Shown: positions 50,510 through 60,376 of the stretch, piece by piece | How positions within the stretch are numbered: the first letter of the stretch is position 1 | Layout: the number at the start of each line of letters is the position of its first letter | Assembly: GCA_947504725.1 (NCBI GenBank) | Contig: CANNHN010000006.1 | Location: 1 to 64,000, forward strand | Reading direction: 5' to 3' | Origin: Bacteroidota bacterium | GTDB taxonomy: Bacteria > Bacteroidota > Bacteroidia > 2-12-FULL-35-15 | DNA: 64,000 nt | Translations under genes and position numbers: made by a program | The notes under the pieces: generated by a model | What the model was told of the DNA's origin: nothing | Databases searched by the model: none | Seen by the model: the letters and a program-made list of their open reading frames with translations, nothing else

Positions 50510-51973
50510 CTACTTCCTTTTAATCAACCACAATCCAATAAATGTAATTAATCCATTCAGGATAATCATTTCAAATCCGAATTTATAACCGTTCAATAAT
50601 TCTTTTGAAAAAGTATTTAAAGTGTAACAGATTACGGGCGAAATAATACAAATCAACGGAACCAGTTTATCTTTTACTTGTAATTTGGTAAATACTCCAA
50701 ATGCAAACAATCCAAGTAATGGCCCGTAAGTATAACCAGCCCAAGTAAACAACTCGTTAATAACAGCATCGTTGTTTATCAATTTAAAAATAATGATAAC
50801 AGCAAACAAGATAGTCGCAAAACCAATATGAACCTTGTGACGAATTTTTGTTTTTTCTTCTTCTGTTTTTGTTGTGTCTTCCTTTAATCCTAAAAAATCC
50901 AAACAAAACACACTTGTCAATGCCGTTAAAGCTCCATCCGCACTTGGATAAGCTGCTGATATCAATCCTAGAATAAAGAAAATACCGGAGACTGTTCCAA
51001 AATGATGTAAAGCAATCGTTGGAAATACATTGTCGGAAATAATTTTCCCTTTTTCATTGATCATTAAAGGAATACTTTCTTGGTGCGCGTATATATACAA
51101 TAACGCTCCTAAGACTAAAAACAAAATATTTACTATCAATAAAATCCCACTAAAGGTTAATACGTTTTTTTGAGCATCACCTAACGTTTTACAGCTAATA
51201 TTTTTTTGCATCATCTCTTGATCCAAGCCAGTCATAGCAATTGCAATAAACATACCGCCAAAAAATTGTTTTGGAAAGAATGATTTTGCTTGCCAATCAT
51301 CAAAAAATGTTTTTGAATATTCGCTATCAATAATTTTATGATATGTATCTGAAATACTTAAATTCAAATCCTGCATGATAAATACAATGGATAAAAGTAC
51401 CGATACAATCATAAAAGTCGTTTGCAGTGTATCAGTATAAACAATCGTTTTAACTCCACCTTGATAGGTATAAAGTAAAATCAAGAGCATAAAAACGGCA
51501 ACCGTCACAAAAAACGGAACTCCCATATCATCAAACACAAATTCCTGTAGAACGTTAACAACAATGTACATTCGGAATGCAGCACCAACAACTCTGGAAA
51601 AGATAAAAAAGAAAGCACCTGTTTTATAAGAAGAGTTTCCAAATCGGCCTTTCAAATAGCTATAGATGGAAGTAAGATTCAATCGATAATATAAAGGCAA
51701 AAGCACGTAAGCTATTACCATATAACCTACTAAATAACCCAAAACTACTTGCAAATATCCAAACTGAGATGTACCAACAGCACCAGGAACAGAAATAAAC
51801 GTAACACCCGAAAGTGAGGCACCAATCATCCCATAAGCCACTAAATACCATTTAGAAGAACGATTCCCAACATAATAGCTTTCGTTATTTGCCCCTTTGG
51901 ATGTCCACCAAGTAACATAGAACAACAATAAAGAATAGGCTAGTACACAAATTAATATTAAGGATGACGACAT
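50510..51973 (-). CDS. sodium:solute symporter family protein
   Basis: The protein has 487 residues and about 13 membrane segments, as in the SSS family. Recognisable pieces are 'WTSKGANNESYYVGNRSSKWYLVAYGMIGASLSGVTFISVPG' (the unwound first helix with sodium-binding residues), 'GYLVGYMVIAYVLLPLYYRLNLTSIYSYLKGRFGNSSYKTGAFFF', 'GGVKTIVYTDTLQTTFM' and 'TGLDQEMMQKNISCKTL'. SSS proteins import sugars, amino acids or related solutes with sodium. The substrate cannot be told. No catabolic gene is next to it; upstream it faces the asnB gene across repeats. Confidence 0.92.
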   Translation of the reverse strand: MSSSLILICVLAYSLLLFYVTWWTSKGANNESYYVGNRSSKWYLVAYGMIGASLSGVTFISVPGAVGTSQFGYLQVVLGYLVGYMVIAYVLLPLYYRLNLTSIYSYLKGRFGNSSYKTGAFFFIFSRVVGAAFRMYIVVNVLQEFVFDDMGVPFFVTVAVFMLLILLYTYQGGVKTIVYTDTLQTTFMIVSVLLSIVFIMQDLNLSISDTYHKIIDSEYSKTFFDDWQAKSFFPKQFFGGMFIAIAMTGLDQEMMQKNISCKTLGDAQKNVLTFSGILLIVNILFLVLGALLYIYAHQESIPLMINEKGKIISDNVFPTIALHHFGTVSGIFFILGLISAAYPSADGALTALTSVFCLDFLGLKEDTTKTEEEKTKIRHKVHIGFATILFAVIIIFKLINNDAVINELFTWAGYTYGPLLGLFAFGVFTKLQVKDKLVPLICIISPVICYTLNTFSKELLNGYKFGFEMIILNGLITFIGLWLIKRK

Positions 51974-51990
51974 GATACCTAGGAATTACG

Positions 51991-52051
51991 CCCTTCGACT
52001 CCGCTCAGGGTGACAGTTAATATTATACCCTTCGACTCCGCTCAGGGTGAC
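51991..52051. repeat. two tandem copies of the CTTCGACTCCGCTCAGGG motif
   Basis: A 24-base unit (C plus CCTTCGACTCCGCTCAGGG plus TGAC) occurs at 51991-52014 and identically at 52028-52051, 37 bases apart. Further copies lie inside the repeats at 21863 and 25999. Each has CCCT...AGGG ends. Confidence 0.85.
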
Positions 52052-52184
52052 GTGCAATTTTGCACTTATAACAAAGAAAAAGAAATAAAGACAACTTCCT
52101 ACCTCCGTCAATTTTAGTATATTAACAAAGTTTTTCACATTCAATACTTACATTTACATAACATTAAGAATTTTCTCTGAATTT

Positions 52185-54077
52185 ATGTGCGGAATAACTG
52201 GAATATTAGCATTCAATGAAAAAGGCAAGCAATACTTGAATAAAGTAAGTGCGGCTACCTATTCTTTATTGAAACGCGGACCAGATGGAGAGGGAATCTA
52301 CTTCAATAAAAATGTAGCTTTAGGACATAGAAGACTATCAATAATTGACACGTCAAATGCTGCAGCTCAGCCTTTGACTGAAACAACAGAAAGATATACT
52401 ATTGTATTTAACGGAGAAATTTTCAATTACAAACAGCTCCGTAACCAACTTGAGAGCAAAGGAATAAAATTCAAATCTCAAAGCGATACAGAAGTCTTAC
52501 TTCACCTATACATTTTAGAAAAAGAAAAGAGTTTGGAACAATTGGATGGTGAATTTGCATTTGCCATTTACGATTCACAAACCGAAGAACTTTTTTTAGC
52601 CCGCGATAGATTTGGAATAAAGCCTTTGTATTATTATAAAGATGAAGAACGATTTATTTTTGGATCGGAGCTCAAAGCATTGATGCAATATGACATTCCG
52701 AAAGTAATCGACAAAACAGCATTACAATTATACTTTCACTTAAATTATATCCCCAGCCCCTACTCTATTTTTGAAAACGTAAAAAAATTACAGGCAGGGA
52801 CATTTCTGAAAGCTAATCTGAAAGGCATTTCAGATGAGATAAAATATTATGCCATTCCATATAGTAGTGAATTAAAAAATATTCCGACTTACGAATCCGC
52901 ACAAAAAACATTTAAAGGACTATTAGAATCTTCTGTTCAACAGCGAATGATTGCAGATGTACCTTTGGGAACATTTTTAAGTGGAGGAATTGATTCCTCT
53001 ATAATTACAGCTATTGCAGCTCAAAATACAAAACATTTAAATTCATTTTCAATTGGTTTTAAAGATGAACCTTTGTTTGATGAAACCGAACATGCTCAAT
53101 TACTTGCAAAAAAATACAAAACCAATCATACCGTTTTTCAATTAAGTAACAACGATTTGTTTGCCAATTTGCAACAAGTTTTGGATTATACTGATGAACC
53201 ATTTGCTGATTCATCAGCACTAGCCGTCAACATTTTAAGTATGCATACCAAAAAACATGTGACAGTTGCCTTGTCTGGTGATGGAGCAGATGAACTTTTT
53301 GCTGGATACAACAAACATGCTGCTGAACTGAAAGCAAGAACAGGTGGAATAAAAGCTGGTTTGGTAAAATCATCTCACAGCATATTAAAGCAATTACCAA
53401 AATCCAGAAATAGCAAAACAGGAAATAAGATTCGTCAGCTTGAAAAGTTTGCGGAAGGAATGAAAATGAGTTCGCAAGAACGCTATTGGCAATGGGCTAA
53501 ATGGTCGGGATACACGAGCGACCAACTTTTTTCAAAAAAATATGCTTCTGATATAAATGCAGATTTATTCGAAAAAAGCAAATCAAATATTCTAAAAAAC
53601 ATTTCCGTTGATTACAATTCAGTTTTGCTTACCGACATGCAATTGGTTTTAGAAAACGACATGCTTGTAAAAGTAGACAGAATGAGTATGAGTCAGAGTT
53701 TAGAAGTGCGAGTTCCATTTTTAGATCATAAAATTGTTGACTTCGCATTTTCTTTGCCTGCTGATTATAAAATTGATAGTAAGTCGAGAAAGAAAATTAT
53801 TCGTGATACATTCAAAGACTTATTACCGCCAGAACTCTTATCAAAAAAGAAACAAGGCTTTGAAGTCCCGATGCTTAAATGGTTCAAAACGGATTTAAAA
53901 TCAATGATTACAAATGAATTGTTAGAAGATAAATTCATTGATAAGCAAGGAATTTTTAATTTAGACCAAATAAAAATATTAAAAGCACAATTATTTTCTA
54001 GTAGTCCGAATGATGCTGTAGAAAAAGTGTGGGCATTGATTGTTTTTCAATATTGGTATCTACGAATTACGAATTAA
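52185..54077 (+). CDS. asnB: glutamine-hydrolysing asparagine synthetase
   Basis: The protein has 630 residues. The N-terminal class II amidotransferase domain starts with the catalytic Cys2 (MCGITGILAF), with 'RGPDGEG', 'GHRRLSIIDTS' and 'FNGEIFNYKQLR'. The synthetase domain has the pyrophosphate loop S266-GGID-S271-S (FLSGGIDSS) and 'VALSGDGADELFAGY'. It makes asparagine from aspartate, glutamine and ATP. Paralogues of this type occur at the edge of polysaccharide clusters, where they may amidate a sugar acid or activated precursor. The glycosyltransferase follows after 68 bases, so such a role is possible here but not shown. Confidence 0.9.
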   Translation: MCGITGILAFNEKGKQYLNKVSAATYSLLKRGPDGEGIYFNKNVALGHRRLSIIDTSNAAAQPLTETTERYTIVFNGEIFNYKQLRNQLESKGIKFKSQSDTEVLLHLYILEKEKSLEQLDGEFAFAIYDSQTEELFLARDRFGIKPLYYYKDEERFIFGSELKALMQYDIPKVIDKTALQLYFHLNYIPSPYSIFENVKKLQAGTFLKANLKGISDEIKYYAIPYSSELKNIPTYESAQKTFKGLLESSVQQRMIADVPLGTFLSGGIDSSIITAIAAQNTKHLNSFSIGFKDEPLFDETEHAQLLAKKYKTNHTVFQLSNNDLFANLQQVLDYTDEPFADSSALAVNILSMHTKKHVTVALSGDGADELFAGYNKHAAELKARTGGIKAGLVKSSHSILKQLPKSRNSKTGNKIRQLEKFAEGMKMSSQERYWQWAKWSGYTSDQLFSKKYASDINADLFEKSKSNILKNISVDYNSVLLTDMQLVLENDMLVKVDRMSMSQSLEVRVPFLDHKIVDFAFSLPADYKIDSKSRKKIIRDTFKDLLPPELLSKKKQGFEVPMLKWFKTDLKSMITNELLEDKFIDKQGIFNLDQIKILKAQLFSSSPNDAVEKVWALIVFQYWYLRITN

Positions 54078-54145
54078 AGCGAATTACGAATCTGCGGATA
54101 TAAAAAAAATAAAACTTAGTGACCATAGTGTCTTAGTGGTAAAAA

Positions 54146-55342
54146 ATGACAAAAGTATTACGCATAATAAATCGATTTAATCTTGGTGGTCCCACATACA
54201 ACGTTGCTTATTTGAGCAAATATATGTCGGATGATTTTGAGACTTTATTAGTGGGTGGTGCAAAAGATGAAACAGAAGAAAGCTCTGATTTTATAGTAAA
54301 CAATTTAGGATTAAAACCAATCATTGTTGAAGAAATGTTGCGTGAAATTAATTTAAAAAATGATTACGCTGCCTACAAAAAAATAAAAAAAATCATTCAG
54401 GAATTTAAGCCCGATATAGTTCACACGCATGCTTCAAAAGCTGGAACATTAGGACGTTTGGCAGCTTCTTCTTGTGGTGTTCCAATTATTATTCATACAT
54501 TTCATGGACATGTATTTCATTCATATTTCGGAAAACTAAAAACATTATTTTATAAAACAATCGAACGTTATTTAGCAAGAAAATCAACTATTATTATTGC
54601 GATAAGTGAGATTCAAAAACAAGAGTTGGTTGAGATTCATAAAATATGCAGGGCAGATAAAGTAAAAGTTATTCCTCTGGGTTTTGACCTTTCTAAATTC
54701 CAGGAAAACATTCTTGAAAAACGAAAATCATTCCGTTTAAAGTATAATTTGGATGAGGATGAAATTGCAATTTCAATTATTGGAAGATTAGTCCCAGTAA
54801 AAAATCATGTATTGTTTCTAGAAGCATTAAAAATTGTATCCGAGAAAACATCAAAAAAAATAAGAGCTTTTATTGTTGGAGATGGTGAGGAAAGAGAAAA
54901 TATAGAATTGAAAGCAAAAGATTTAAAAATTCCATTTGTTGACGGAACAAAAACGAATGAAAAATCTCTTTTAACGTTTACGTCTTGGATAAAAGAAATT
55001 GATATAGCACTTGCAGGATCAGACATTGTTGCACTTACCTCCTTCAATGAAGGAACACCCGTTAGCTTGATAGAAGCACAAGCAGCAAACAAACCCATTG
55101 TAACCACAAATGTTGGCGGTATAGAAAACGTGGTTATTCCATTTCAAACGGCAATTTTATGTGAAAACAATAATATAGATCAGTTTTCAGAATCATTACT
55201 AAAACTGATTGAAGATACTACTATGCGAGACGCTATGTCTGTAAAGGGCTGGAATCACGTAAAAGAGAAGTTTCATTATACGAGGTTAGTGAACGATATG
55301 GAAAATTTATATCATTCCTTAAAGCAAGGCAAACCCCTCTAA
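54146..55342 (+). CDS. GT4-family glycosyltransferase
   Basis: The protein has 398 residues, GT-B fold. The N-terminal Rossmann domain has 'RFNLGGPTYNVAYLSKYM' and 'DIVHTHASKAGTLGRLAA'; the C-terminal domain has 'IPLGFDLSKF', 'IGRLVPVKNHVLFLEAL' (the strand that binds the nucleotide sugar) and the E-x7-E type region 'SFNEGTPVSLIEAQAANKPIVTTNVGG'. Retaining GT4 enzymes add hexoses or their N-acetyl derivatives to lipid-linked or growing glycans. It sits 68 bases after asnB and before the wza/wzc-like genes, so it probably builds the same surface polysaccharide. Confidence 0.9.
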   Translation: MTKVLRIINRFNLGGPTYNVAYLSKYMSDDFETLLVGGAKDETEESSDFIVNNLGLKPIIVEEMLREINLKNDYAAYKKIKKIIQEFKPDIVHTHASKAGTLGRLAASSCGVPIIIHTFHGHVFHSYFGKLKTLFYKTIERYLARKSTIIIAISEIQKQELVEIHKICRADKVKVIPLGFDLSKFQENILEKRKSFRLKYNLDEDEIAISIIGRLVPVKNHVLFLEALKIVSEKTSKKIRAFIVGDGEERENIELKAKDLKIPFVDGTKTNEKSLLTFTSWIKEIDIALAGSDIVALTSFNEGTPVSLIEAQAANKPIVTTNVGGIENVVIPFQTAILCENNNIDQFSESLLKLIEDTTMRDAMSVKGWNHVKEKFHYTRLVNDMENLYHSLKQGKPL

Positions 55343-55449
55343 AAAAGCCATCTTCACCTCTGTTTTTTTCATAAAAACCAACAAAACAAGGTATTACAAC
55401 ACAAAATTCTTTTAAAATTGAAAGTGAGTCGCTGTTTCGTAATATTTTT

Positions 55450-55457
55450 TAACTTTG
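55450..55457 (+). promoter_or_regulatory. -7 promoter motif before the polysaccharide export genes
   Basis: TAACTTTG fits TAnnTTTG. It ends 23 bases before the ATG at 55481. No convincing -33 element is seen. Confidence 0.4.
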
Positions 55458-55480
55458 TGTGTTAAAATATAAACTATCAT

Positions 55481-56248
55481 ATGCGTAAACTGCTCTATTT
55501 GTTTGGATTGTCTTTGTTTTTCTCGAGTTGTGCCTGGGTAAATCCAAGCATAATGTTAAAAACCGGCAAAGACTATAAATATGCTCAAAACTCTGACACA
55601 ACAAAGGCTTTAGACTATAAAATATCCTCAAATGATATTTTGGAATTTAGTATGTATTCAAATGATGGATTTAAGTTAGTGGATTTAACGTCATTAAATG
55701 CTGCTAATATGGGATATCGTTTTGAATCAAACATTCAATATTTGGTTGAATCGGATGGTAGTTCAAAACTACCCGTTTTGGGCAGAATCAAACTAAGCGG
55801 ATACACAATACGTGAAGCAGAAAGCTTATTGGAAGAAAAATATTCTAGCTTCTATGTTCGTCCTTATGTAATTATGTCGGTTTCTAACAAAAGAGTAATT
55901 GTTTTCCCAGGAAGTGCTGGCGATGCGAAAGTTATTCCTCTTCTGAATAATAACACTACACTTATTGAAGCATTAGCTTTAGCTGGTGGGATTGCTGATG
56001 ATGGAAAAGCTTGGATGGTAAAACTTATAAGAGAAACACCTGACAAAAAGCACGAAGTGTTTTTAATTGATTTAGCAAAAATAGAAGGCATTAAACAAGG
56101 CAGCATGGTTTTACAAGCAAATGACATTATCTATGTAGAACCAAGAAAGAAATATGCTAGTCGCTTTATACAAGAAGCTGCTCCGATAGTCAGTATCCTT
56201 ACTAGCATTTTCATTCTATTAACTTATTCCCAAAGGCTTGCAAATTAG
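55481..56248 (+). CDS. polysaccharide export lipoprotein (Wza-like)
   Basis: The protein has 255 residues. The lipoprotein signal is LLYLFGLSLFFSSC. The mature protein holds the Poly_export motif ('DYKISSNDILEFSMYSNDGF' and 'YLVESDGSSKLPVLGRIKLSGYTIREAESLLEEKYSSFYVRPYVIM') then one SLBB domain ('RVIVFPGSAGDAKVIPLLNNNTTLIEALALAGGIADDGKAWMVKLIRE'). A C-terminal helix (APIVSILTSIFILLTYS) may form the outer-membrane pore. It is shorter than Wza, as in most Bacteroidota. It acts with the co-oriented Wzc-like kinase 21 bases downstream. Confidence 0.9.
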   Translation: MRKLLYLFGLSLFFSSCAWVNPSIMLKTGKDYKYAQNSDTTKALDYKISSNDILEFSMYSNDGFKLVDLTSLNAANMGYRFESNIQYLVESDGSSKLPVLGRIKLSGYTIREAESLLEEKYSSFYVRPYVIMSVSNKRVIVFPGSAGDAKVIPLLNNNTTLIEALALAGGIADDGKAWMVKLIRETPDKKHEVFLIDLAKIEGIKQGSMVLQANDIIYVEPRKKYASRFIQEAAPIVSILTSIFILLTYSQRLAN

Positions 56249-56269
56249 TTTTAAAACTTTTATTTAAAA

Positions 56270-58720
56270 ATGCTTCAGGAAGATATATCCAAGACGAACG
56301 ATAATTTTGAGCGCTACAAAGATCGTATTTCGAATTTCAGTGGTGAATTTGAGCTTGGTCTCTTTTTATTCATCGCAAAAAAAAGTCTTATTTGGATTTT
56401 ACTTTTTTTTGGAGCAGCATTCATAGGAGCGAAATTATACCTCCGTTATACGCCTCCTGTTTTTGAGGCATCCAGTGTTATTCAGGTACAATCAGCAAAC
56501 CAAGCAAATAAATTATTAGATGTAGAGAACATCTACAGCTCTGAAAGCACGAATGGATTAGCCGAAGCAGTTGAACTTTTGCGATCAAAAGTTTTCTTAA
56601 AACGAGTACTAGCAAAGCTGCCACTTGGCATCAGTTATTACACAGAAGGAACATTGCTTAATAATGAACTGTATACCAACAGTCCGTATACCGTAGAGAT
56701 TAAGGGCAAAATCAATTCAATAGCAGGAACCAAAGTATATATTGATTTTAACAGCAGTAAAAGTGGCGTTGTAAATTTTACACTTAATGGAAAAAATTAT
56801 TCGGAGAACTACACATCCGACAAATGGCTCAAGTTTCCAGAGTTTGACCTAAAAGTTATAATTTCTAATTATCCAGATATTCAAAAACAACAAAATGAAG
56901 TAAAGGAGTATGCTTACTATTTTTCAGTAAACGACACCAACTCACTTGTAAACAGCTATTATCCTTTCTTAGAAGTAAAACTATTAAATGAAGAAGCAAA
57001 AACTATAGCTATTTCATTCAAAGATTTTAATCCTCAAAAAACTTCAGATCTTGTAACTGCAATGACAGAAGAGTACACTAATTTTGATATTGAACGCAAA
57101 GGAGAAAGCTCAAAAAGTGTCATAGGATTTATCGACATGCAATTAGATGCTGTTTACGAACAGTTAAAAAATTCTGAAAATTCCATCCAGGATTTTAAAA
57201 AAGAAAACAATGTTACTGAAGATTCTGAATTAAAAAACACGAATGTAACGCGTCTAAATGGATTAGAAGATCAAATTATTGCTTTAGAATTAGAGGCGAA
57301 TGTTTTGAATAAAATTGAGAAAGACATTAACAGTGCGAAAGCTGCAGATACCTACAGCTTGTTGGCAATGTTAGCAGGAACAGAATCAGAAGTGGCAATT
57401 TCAAAAACAGTGGCTGAAATTCAAAGACTACTTGTTCAAAAGGAAGAAATGCTTTATCAGGTAAAACCAAATAGTGAAGGAATTATAGCAATCGATTATC
57501 AAATAAGTATTCAGAAAAAATTATTAAAAGAAAGCATTAAAGCCGTAAATGCAAATATCGCATTAAGAAAAAATGAATTACAAAAAAAAGCAAACCAGTT
57601 TGCTGGTTCATTCATTAAGCTTCCTAAAAACGAAATAGAATATGCTCGTTTACAAAGACTATTCAATATAAACGAGAAATATTACACTCTATTACTCGAA
57701 AAAAGAACAGAGTATTCCATTTCAAAAGCAGGATTTGTTTCTCAAAATATTTTATTAGAAAAAGCAGATGCTCCAAGTAGCCCTGTTTCACCTAACAGAA
57801 AAATTACCTATATCAGTTATTTAGTTGTAGCATTATTGTTAAGTATATTTTTGATTCTATTCCGATACTTATCTCACAATGAAATCAATTCTTTGAATGA
57901 GATTAGTAAATACACGAATTCATCAATTAGTATATTAGGAATTGTTCCAAAATGTAAGCAGGACATTCCTGTATCACAACTCTTGGTAGATAAAAGTCCT
58001 AAGTCACTTATTGCAGAAGCATTTCGGTCGATACGAACCAACTTGCAATTTATTTCCAATGAGCCAGGCCCAAAAATCATTGCTTTAACTTCCACCATTT
58101 CTGGTGAAGGAAAAACATTTGTTGCAATAAATCTTGCAGGTATAATAGCTTTCTCAGGAAAGAAAGTAGTGATTATCGATTTGGATATGCGTAAACCTAA
58201 AATTCACATTGGATTTAAAGCAGAAAATTCAAAAGGTATGAGTACACTTTTAATTGGAAAAGGCCTAATAGAAGATACCATACAACAAAGTAATTTGGAA
58301 AATCTTGATTTTATTACTGCTGGACCTATTCCTCCTAATCCTTCAGAATTAATTATCAGTTCGAAAATGGATGACATTTTAGATCATCTAAAAAAAATAT
58401 ATGATGTTATCATTATTGACAATCCACCGGTTGGATTGGTGAGTGATGGAATTCCAATGATTCAAAAGGCTGATTATCCAATCTATATTTTTAGAGCTGA
58501 ATACTCAAAACGAAATTTCATTCAAAATGTAGATCGTTTATTTAATGAAGCTAATATTAAAAAATTATCCGTTGTATTGAATGGTGTTGATATTGATCGC
58601 AAGAGCTATGGCTACAATTATGGTTATGGTTACGGATATGGTTATGGATACGGTTATGGATATTACGATGAAGGAACAAAATCTAGTTCAGAAACAAAAA
58701 AATCTTTCTTTAAAAAATAA
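56270..58720 (+). CDS. Wzc-like tyrosine kinase / chain-length determinant
   Basis: The protein has 816 residues. An N-terminal Wzz domain starts with a membrane segment (LIWILLFFGAAFIGAKLYL), a long coiled coil follows (about 300-490), and a second membrane segment (ITYISYLVVALLLSIFLILF) lies near 510-530. The BY-kinase domain has Walker A S611-GEGKT (TSTISGEGKTFVAINLAG), Walker A' (VVIIDLDMRKPKIH) and Walker B (DVIIIDNPPVG). The C-terminal tail carries eleven tyrosines at 780-799 as Tyr-Gly repeats, the usual site of autophosphorylation. It controls polymer length and export with the Wza-like protein. The repeats are coded by six-base units that could change in number. Confidence 0.93.
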   Translation: MLQEDISKTNDNFERYKDRISNFSGEFELGLFLFIAKKSLIWILLFFGAAFIGAKLYLRYTPPVFEASSVIQVQSANQANKLLDVENIYSSESTNGLAEAVELLRSKVFLKRVLAKLPLGISYYTEGTLLNNELYTNSPYTVEIKGKINSIAGTKVYIDFNSSKSGVVNFTLNGKNYSENYTSDKWLKFPEFDLKVIISNYPDIQKQQNEVKEYAYYFSVNDTNSLVNSYYPFLEVKLLNEEAKTIAISFKDFNPQKTSDLVTAMTEEYTNFDIERKGESSKSVIGFIDMQLDAVYEQLKNSENSIQDFKKENNVTEDSELKNTNVTRLNGLEDQIIALELEANVLNKIEKDINSAKAADTYSLLAMLAGTESEVAISKTVAEIQRLLVQKEEMLYQVKPNSEGIIAIDYQISIQKKLLKESIKAVNANIALRKNELQKKANQFAGSFIKLPKNEIEYARLQRLFNINEKYYTLLLEKRTEYSISKAGFVSQNILLEKADAPSSPVSPNRKITYISYLVVALLLSIFLILFRYLSHNEINSLNEISKYTNSSISILGIVPKCKQDIPVSQLLVDKSPKSLIAEAFRSIRTNLQFISNEPGPKIIALTSTISGEGKTFVAINLAGIIAFSGKKVVIIDLDMRKPKIHIGFKAENSKGMSTLLIGKGLIEDTIQQSNLENLDFITAGPIPPNPSELIISSKMDDILDHLKKIYDVIIIDNPPVGLVSDGIPMIQKADYPIYIFRAEYSKRNFIQNVDRLFNEANIKKLSVVLNGVDIDRKSYGYNYGYGYGYGYGYGYGYYDEGTKSSSETKKSFFKK
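58607..58666 (+). repeat. six-base repeat array coding the Tyr-Gly tail of the kinase
   Basis: Alternating TAT/TAC and GGT/GGA/GGC codons (with one AAT) give a 60-base array with a six-base period inside the kinase gene. Changes in unit number would keep the frame and alter the number of phosphorylatable tyrosines. The codons vary, which limits but does not prevent slippage. Confidence 0.75.
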
Positions 58721-58735
58721 TTGCTATTCGAATTT

Positions 58736-59278
58736 ATGAAAGTAATAACTACACCTATTAATGATTTATATATTATTCAGCCGAATATATTTGAAGATGA
58801 TAGAGGATATTTTTATGAATCCTATAATAAAGTCACATTTGAAAAACTAGGAATAACTAAGGATTTTGTGCAAGACAATCAATCTCTTTCTCAAAAAGGA
58901 GTATTACGTGGACTTCATTTTCAAAACCCACCTTTCGCTCAAGGAAAACTAGTAAGAGCAATTAAAGGCTCGATATTAGATGTTGCAGTAGACATTAGAA
59001 AAAACTCAACAACATATGGCCATCATTTTGATATCATCTTAAATGAAACAAACAAAACGATGCTATGGATACCTGAAGGATTTGCTCATGGCTTTTTAAC
59101 ATTAGAAGACAATACAATATTTTCTTATAAATGCACTAATGTTTTCAATAAAGAATCTGAAGATTCAATTATTTGGAATGACACAACACTGGATATAAAA
59201 TGGGGAATAAATGCTCCTAATCTTTCACAAAAAGACAAAACAGGTAAACATTTTAAAGATTTTGAAAGCATGTTTTAA
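58736..59278 (+). CDS. rfbC: dTDP-4-dehydrorhamnose 3,5-epimerase (RmlC)
   Basis: The protein has 180 residues from the ATG at 58736 (an earlier start adds five residues). RmlC converts dTDP-4-keto-6-deoxyglucose to the rhamnose epimer. Signatures are 'FEDDRGYFYESYNKVTFEKLG', 'VLRGLHFQNPPFAQGKLVRAIKGSILDVAVDIRKNS' with the catalytic histidine, and 'WIPEGFAHGFLTLED'. It lies 15 bases after the kinase gene. The partners rfbA, rfbB and rfbD are not in the window, so the pathway must be completed elsewhere or the product feeds another deoxy sugar. Confidence 0.93.
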   Translation: MKVITTPINDLYIIQPNIFEDDRGYFYESYNKVTFEKLGITKDFVQDNQSLSQKGVLRGLHFQNPPFAQGKLVRAIKGSILDVAVDIRKNSTTYGHHFDIILNETNKTMLWIPEGFAHGFLTLEDNTIFSYKCTNVFNKESEDSIIWNDTTLDIKWGINAPNLSQKDKTGKHFKDFESMF

Positions 59279-59296
59279 TATGCACTATATATAACA

Positions 59297-60376
59297 ATGG
59301 AACACCAAACCTATTTATTATTAATATATTCTGGATACTTTTTTTGTACCGTTCTTTTGTCATTTCTTATAAATGGCTTATTCTTAAAATTTGCATCAAA
59401 TTTAGGAATACGAAACACATCAGAAACAACCATTCGTTGGAGTGAAACTGCAAAACCAGCTCTAGGGGGAATTTCATTTTATCTTATATTTCTTCTTTCA
59501 ATAACAAGTTTTTCTATCTTTTTTGAGCAAACGCATGTACTGGTAAACAAGCAACTGTTAGGTCTCTTAGCCGCATGCACTTTAGCTTTTTTATTGGGAC
59601 TTTCAGACGATGCATACAACACAAAACCTATTTTAAAACTCATCATACAAATATGTTGTGGGATAATATTAATATCAACAGGTACCTACATAACACTATT
59701 TTCTAATAACTACATCAATTTTGCGTTTTCGTTGTTTTGGATTGTTGCAATGATGAACTCAATAAACATGCTTGATAATATGGATGGAATAACCACAATT
59801 GTTTCTATTACTATAATCATCAGCTCATTATTTGTTTTATACATCAACAAAAATGGCCACAGCATACATACTATTATTCTAATTGGCGTTTTATCAGCCT
59901 TAGTCGGATTTTTATTTTACAACTGGCATCCCGCAAAAATTTTCATGGGTGACACAGGAAGTCAATTTCTAGGAGTATTTCTAGCTGCTATTGGAATTCA
60001 ATATTTGTGGACACCTCAAGATGCAAATATTGTTCATGAAAACATTAATGACACTAAACATTTTTTTATATCAATTTTAACATTTGCAATACCAATTATT
60101 GATACAACAACTGTAGTAATTAACCGATTATTAAAAGGACAGTCGCCATTTGTTGGAGGGAAAGACCACACGACACACCATTTCTTTTTTAAGGGATTAA
60201 CAGAAAAAAGAATTGCATTAATGTATGCAGGAATTAGTTTCATAAATATGTTTCTAAGCTACTTAATTCTTATCTATATAAAAGAATGGAATTACATTCA
60301 TATCCTTTTATTTACTATCTATTTTATTCTTCTTTTTAATTTTTTTTATGCGCCAACTCGCAAGCGTTCTAAATAA
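59297..60376 (+). CDS. WecA/MraY-like undecaprenyl-phosphate glycosyl-1-phosphate transferase
   Basis: The protein has 359 residues and about ten membrane segments. Family motifs: 'LSDDAYNTKPILKL' (DDxxxTKP metal/lipid-phosphate site), 'NSINMLDNMDGI' (NxxNxxDGxDG type), 'KIFMGDTGSQFLG' and 'GKDHTTHHFF' (HHxH-like). It attaches a sugar-1-phosphate to undecaprenyl phosphate and starts glycan synthesis on a lipid carrier. The MraY branch makes lipid I, but this gene's place in a polysaccharide cluster favours a WecA-type role. Its stop overlaps the next ATG by one base. Confidence 0.9.
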   Translation: MEHQTYLLLIYSGYFFCTVLLSFLINGLFLKFASNLGIRNTSETTIRWSETAKPALGGISFYLIFLLSITSFSIFFEQTHVLVNKQLLGLLAACTLAFLLGLSDDAYNTKPILKLIIQICCGIILISTGTYITLFSNNYINFAFSLFWIVAMMNSINMLDNMDGITTIVSITIIISSLFVLYINKNGHSIHTIILIGVLSALVGFLFYNWHPAKIFMGDTGSQFLGVFLAAIGIQYLWTPQDANIVHENINDTKHFFISILTFAIPIIDTTTVVINRLLKGQSPFVGGKDHTTHHFFFKGLTEKRIALMYAGISFINMFLSYLILIYIKEWNYIHILLFTIYFILLFNFFYAPTRKRSK

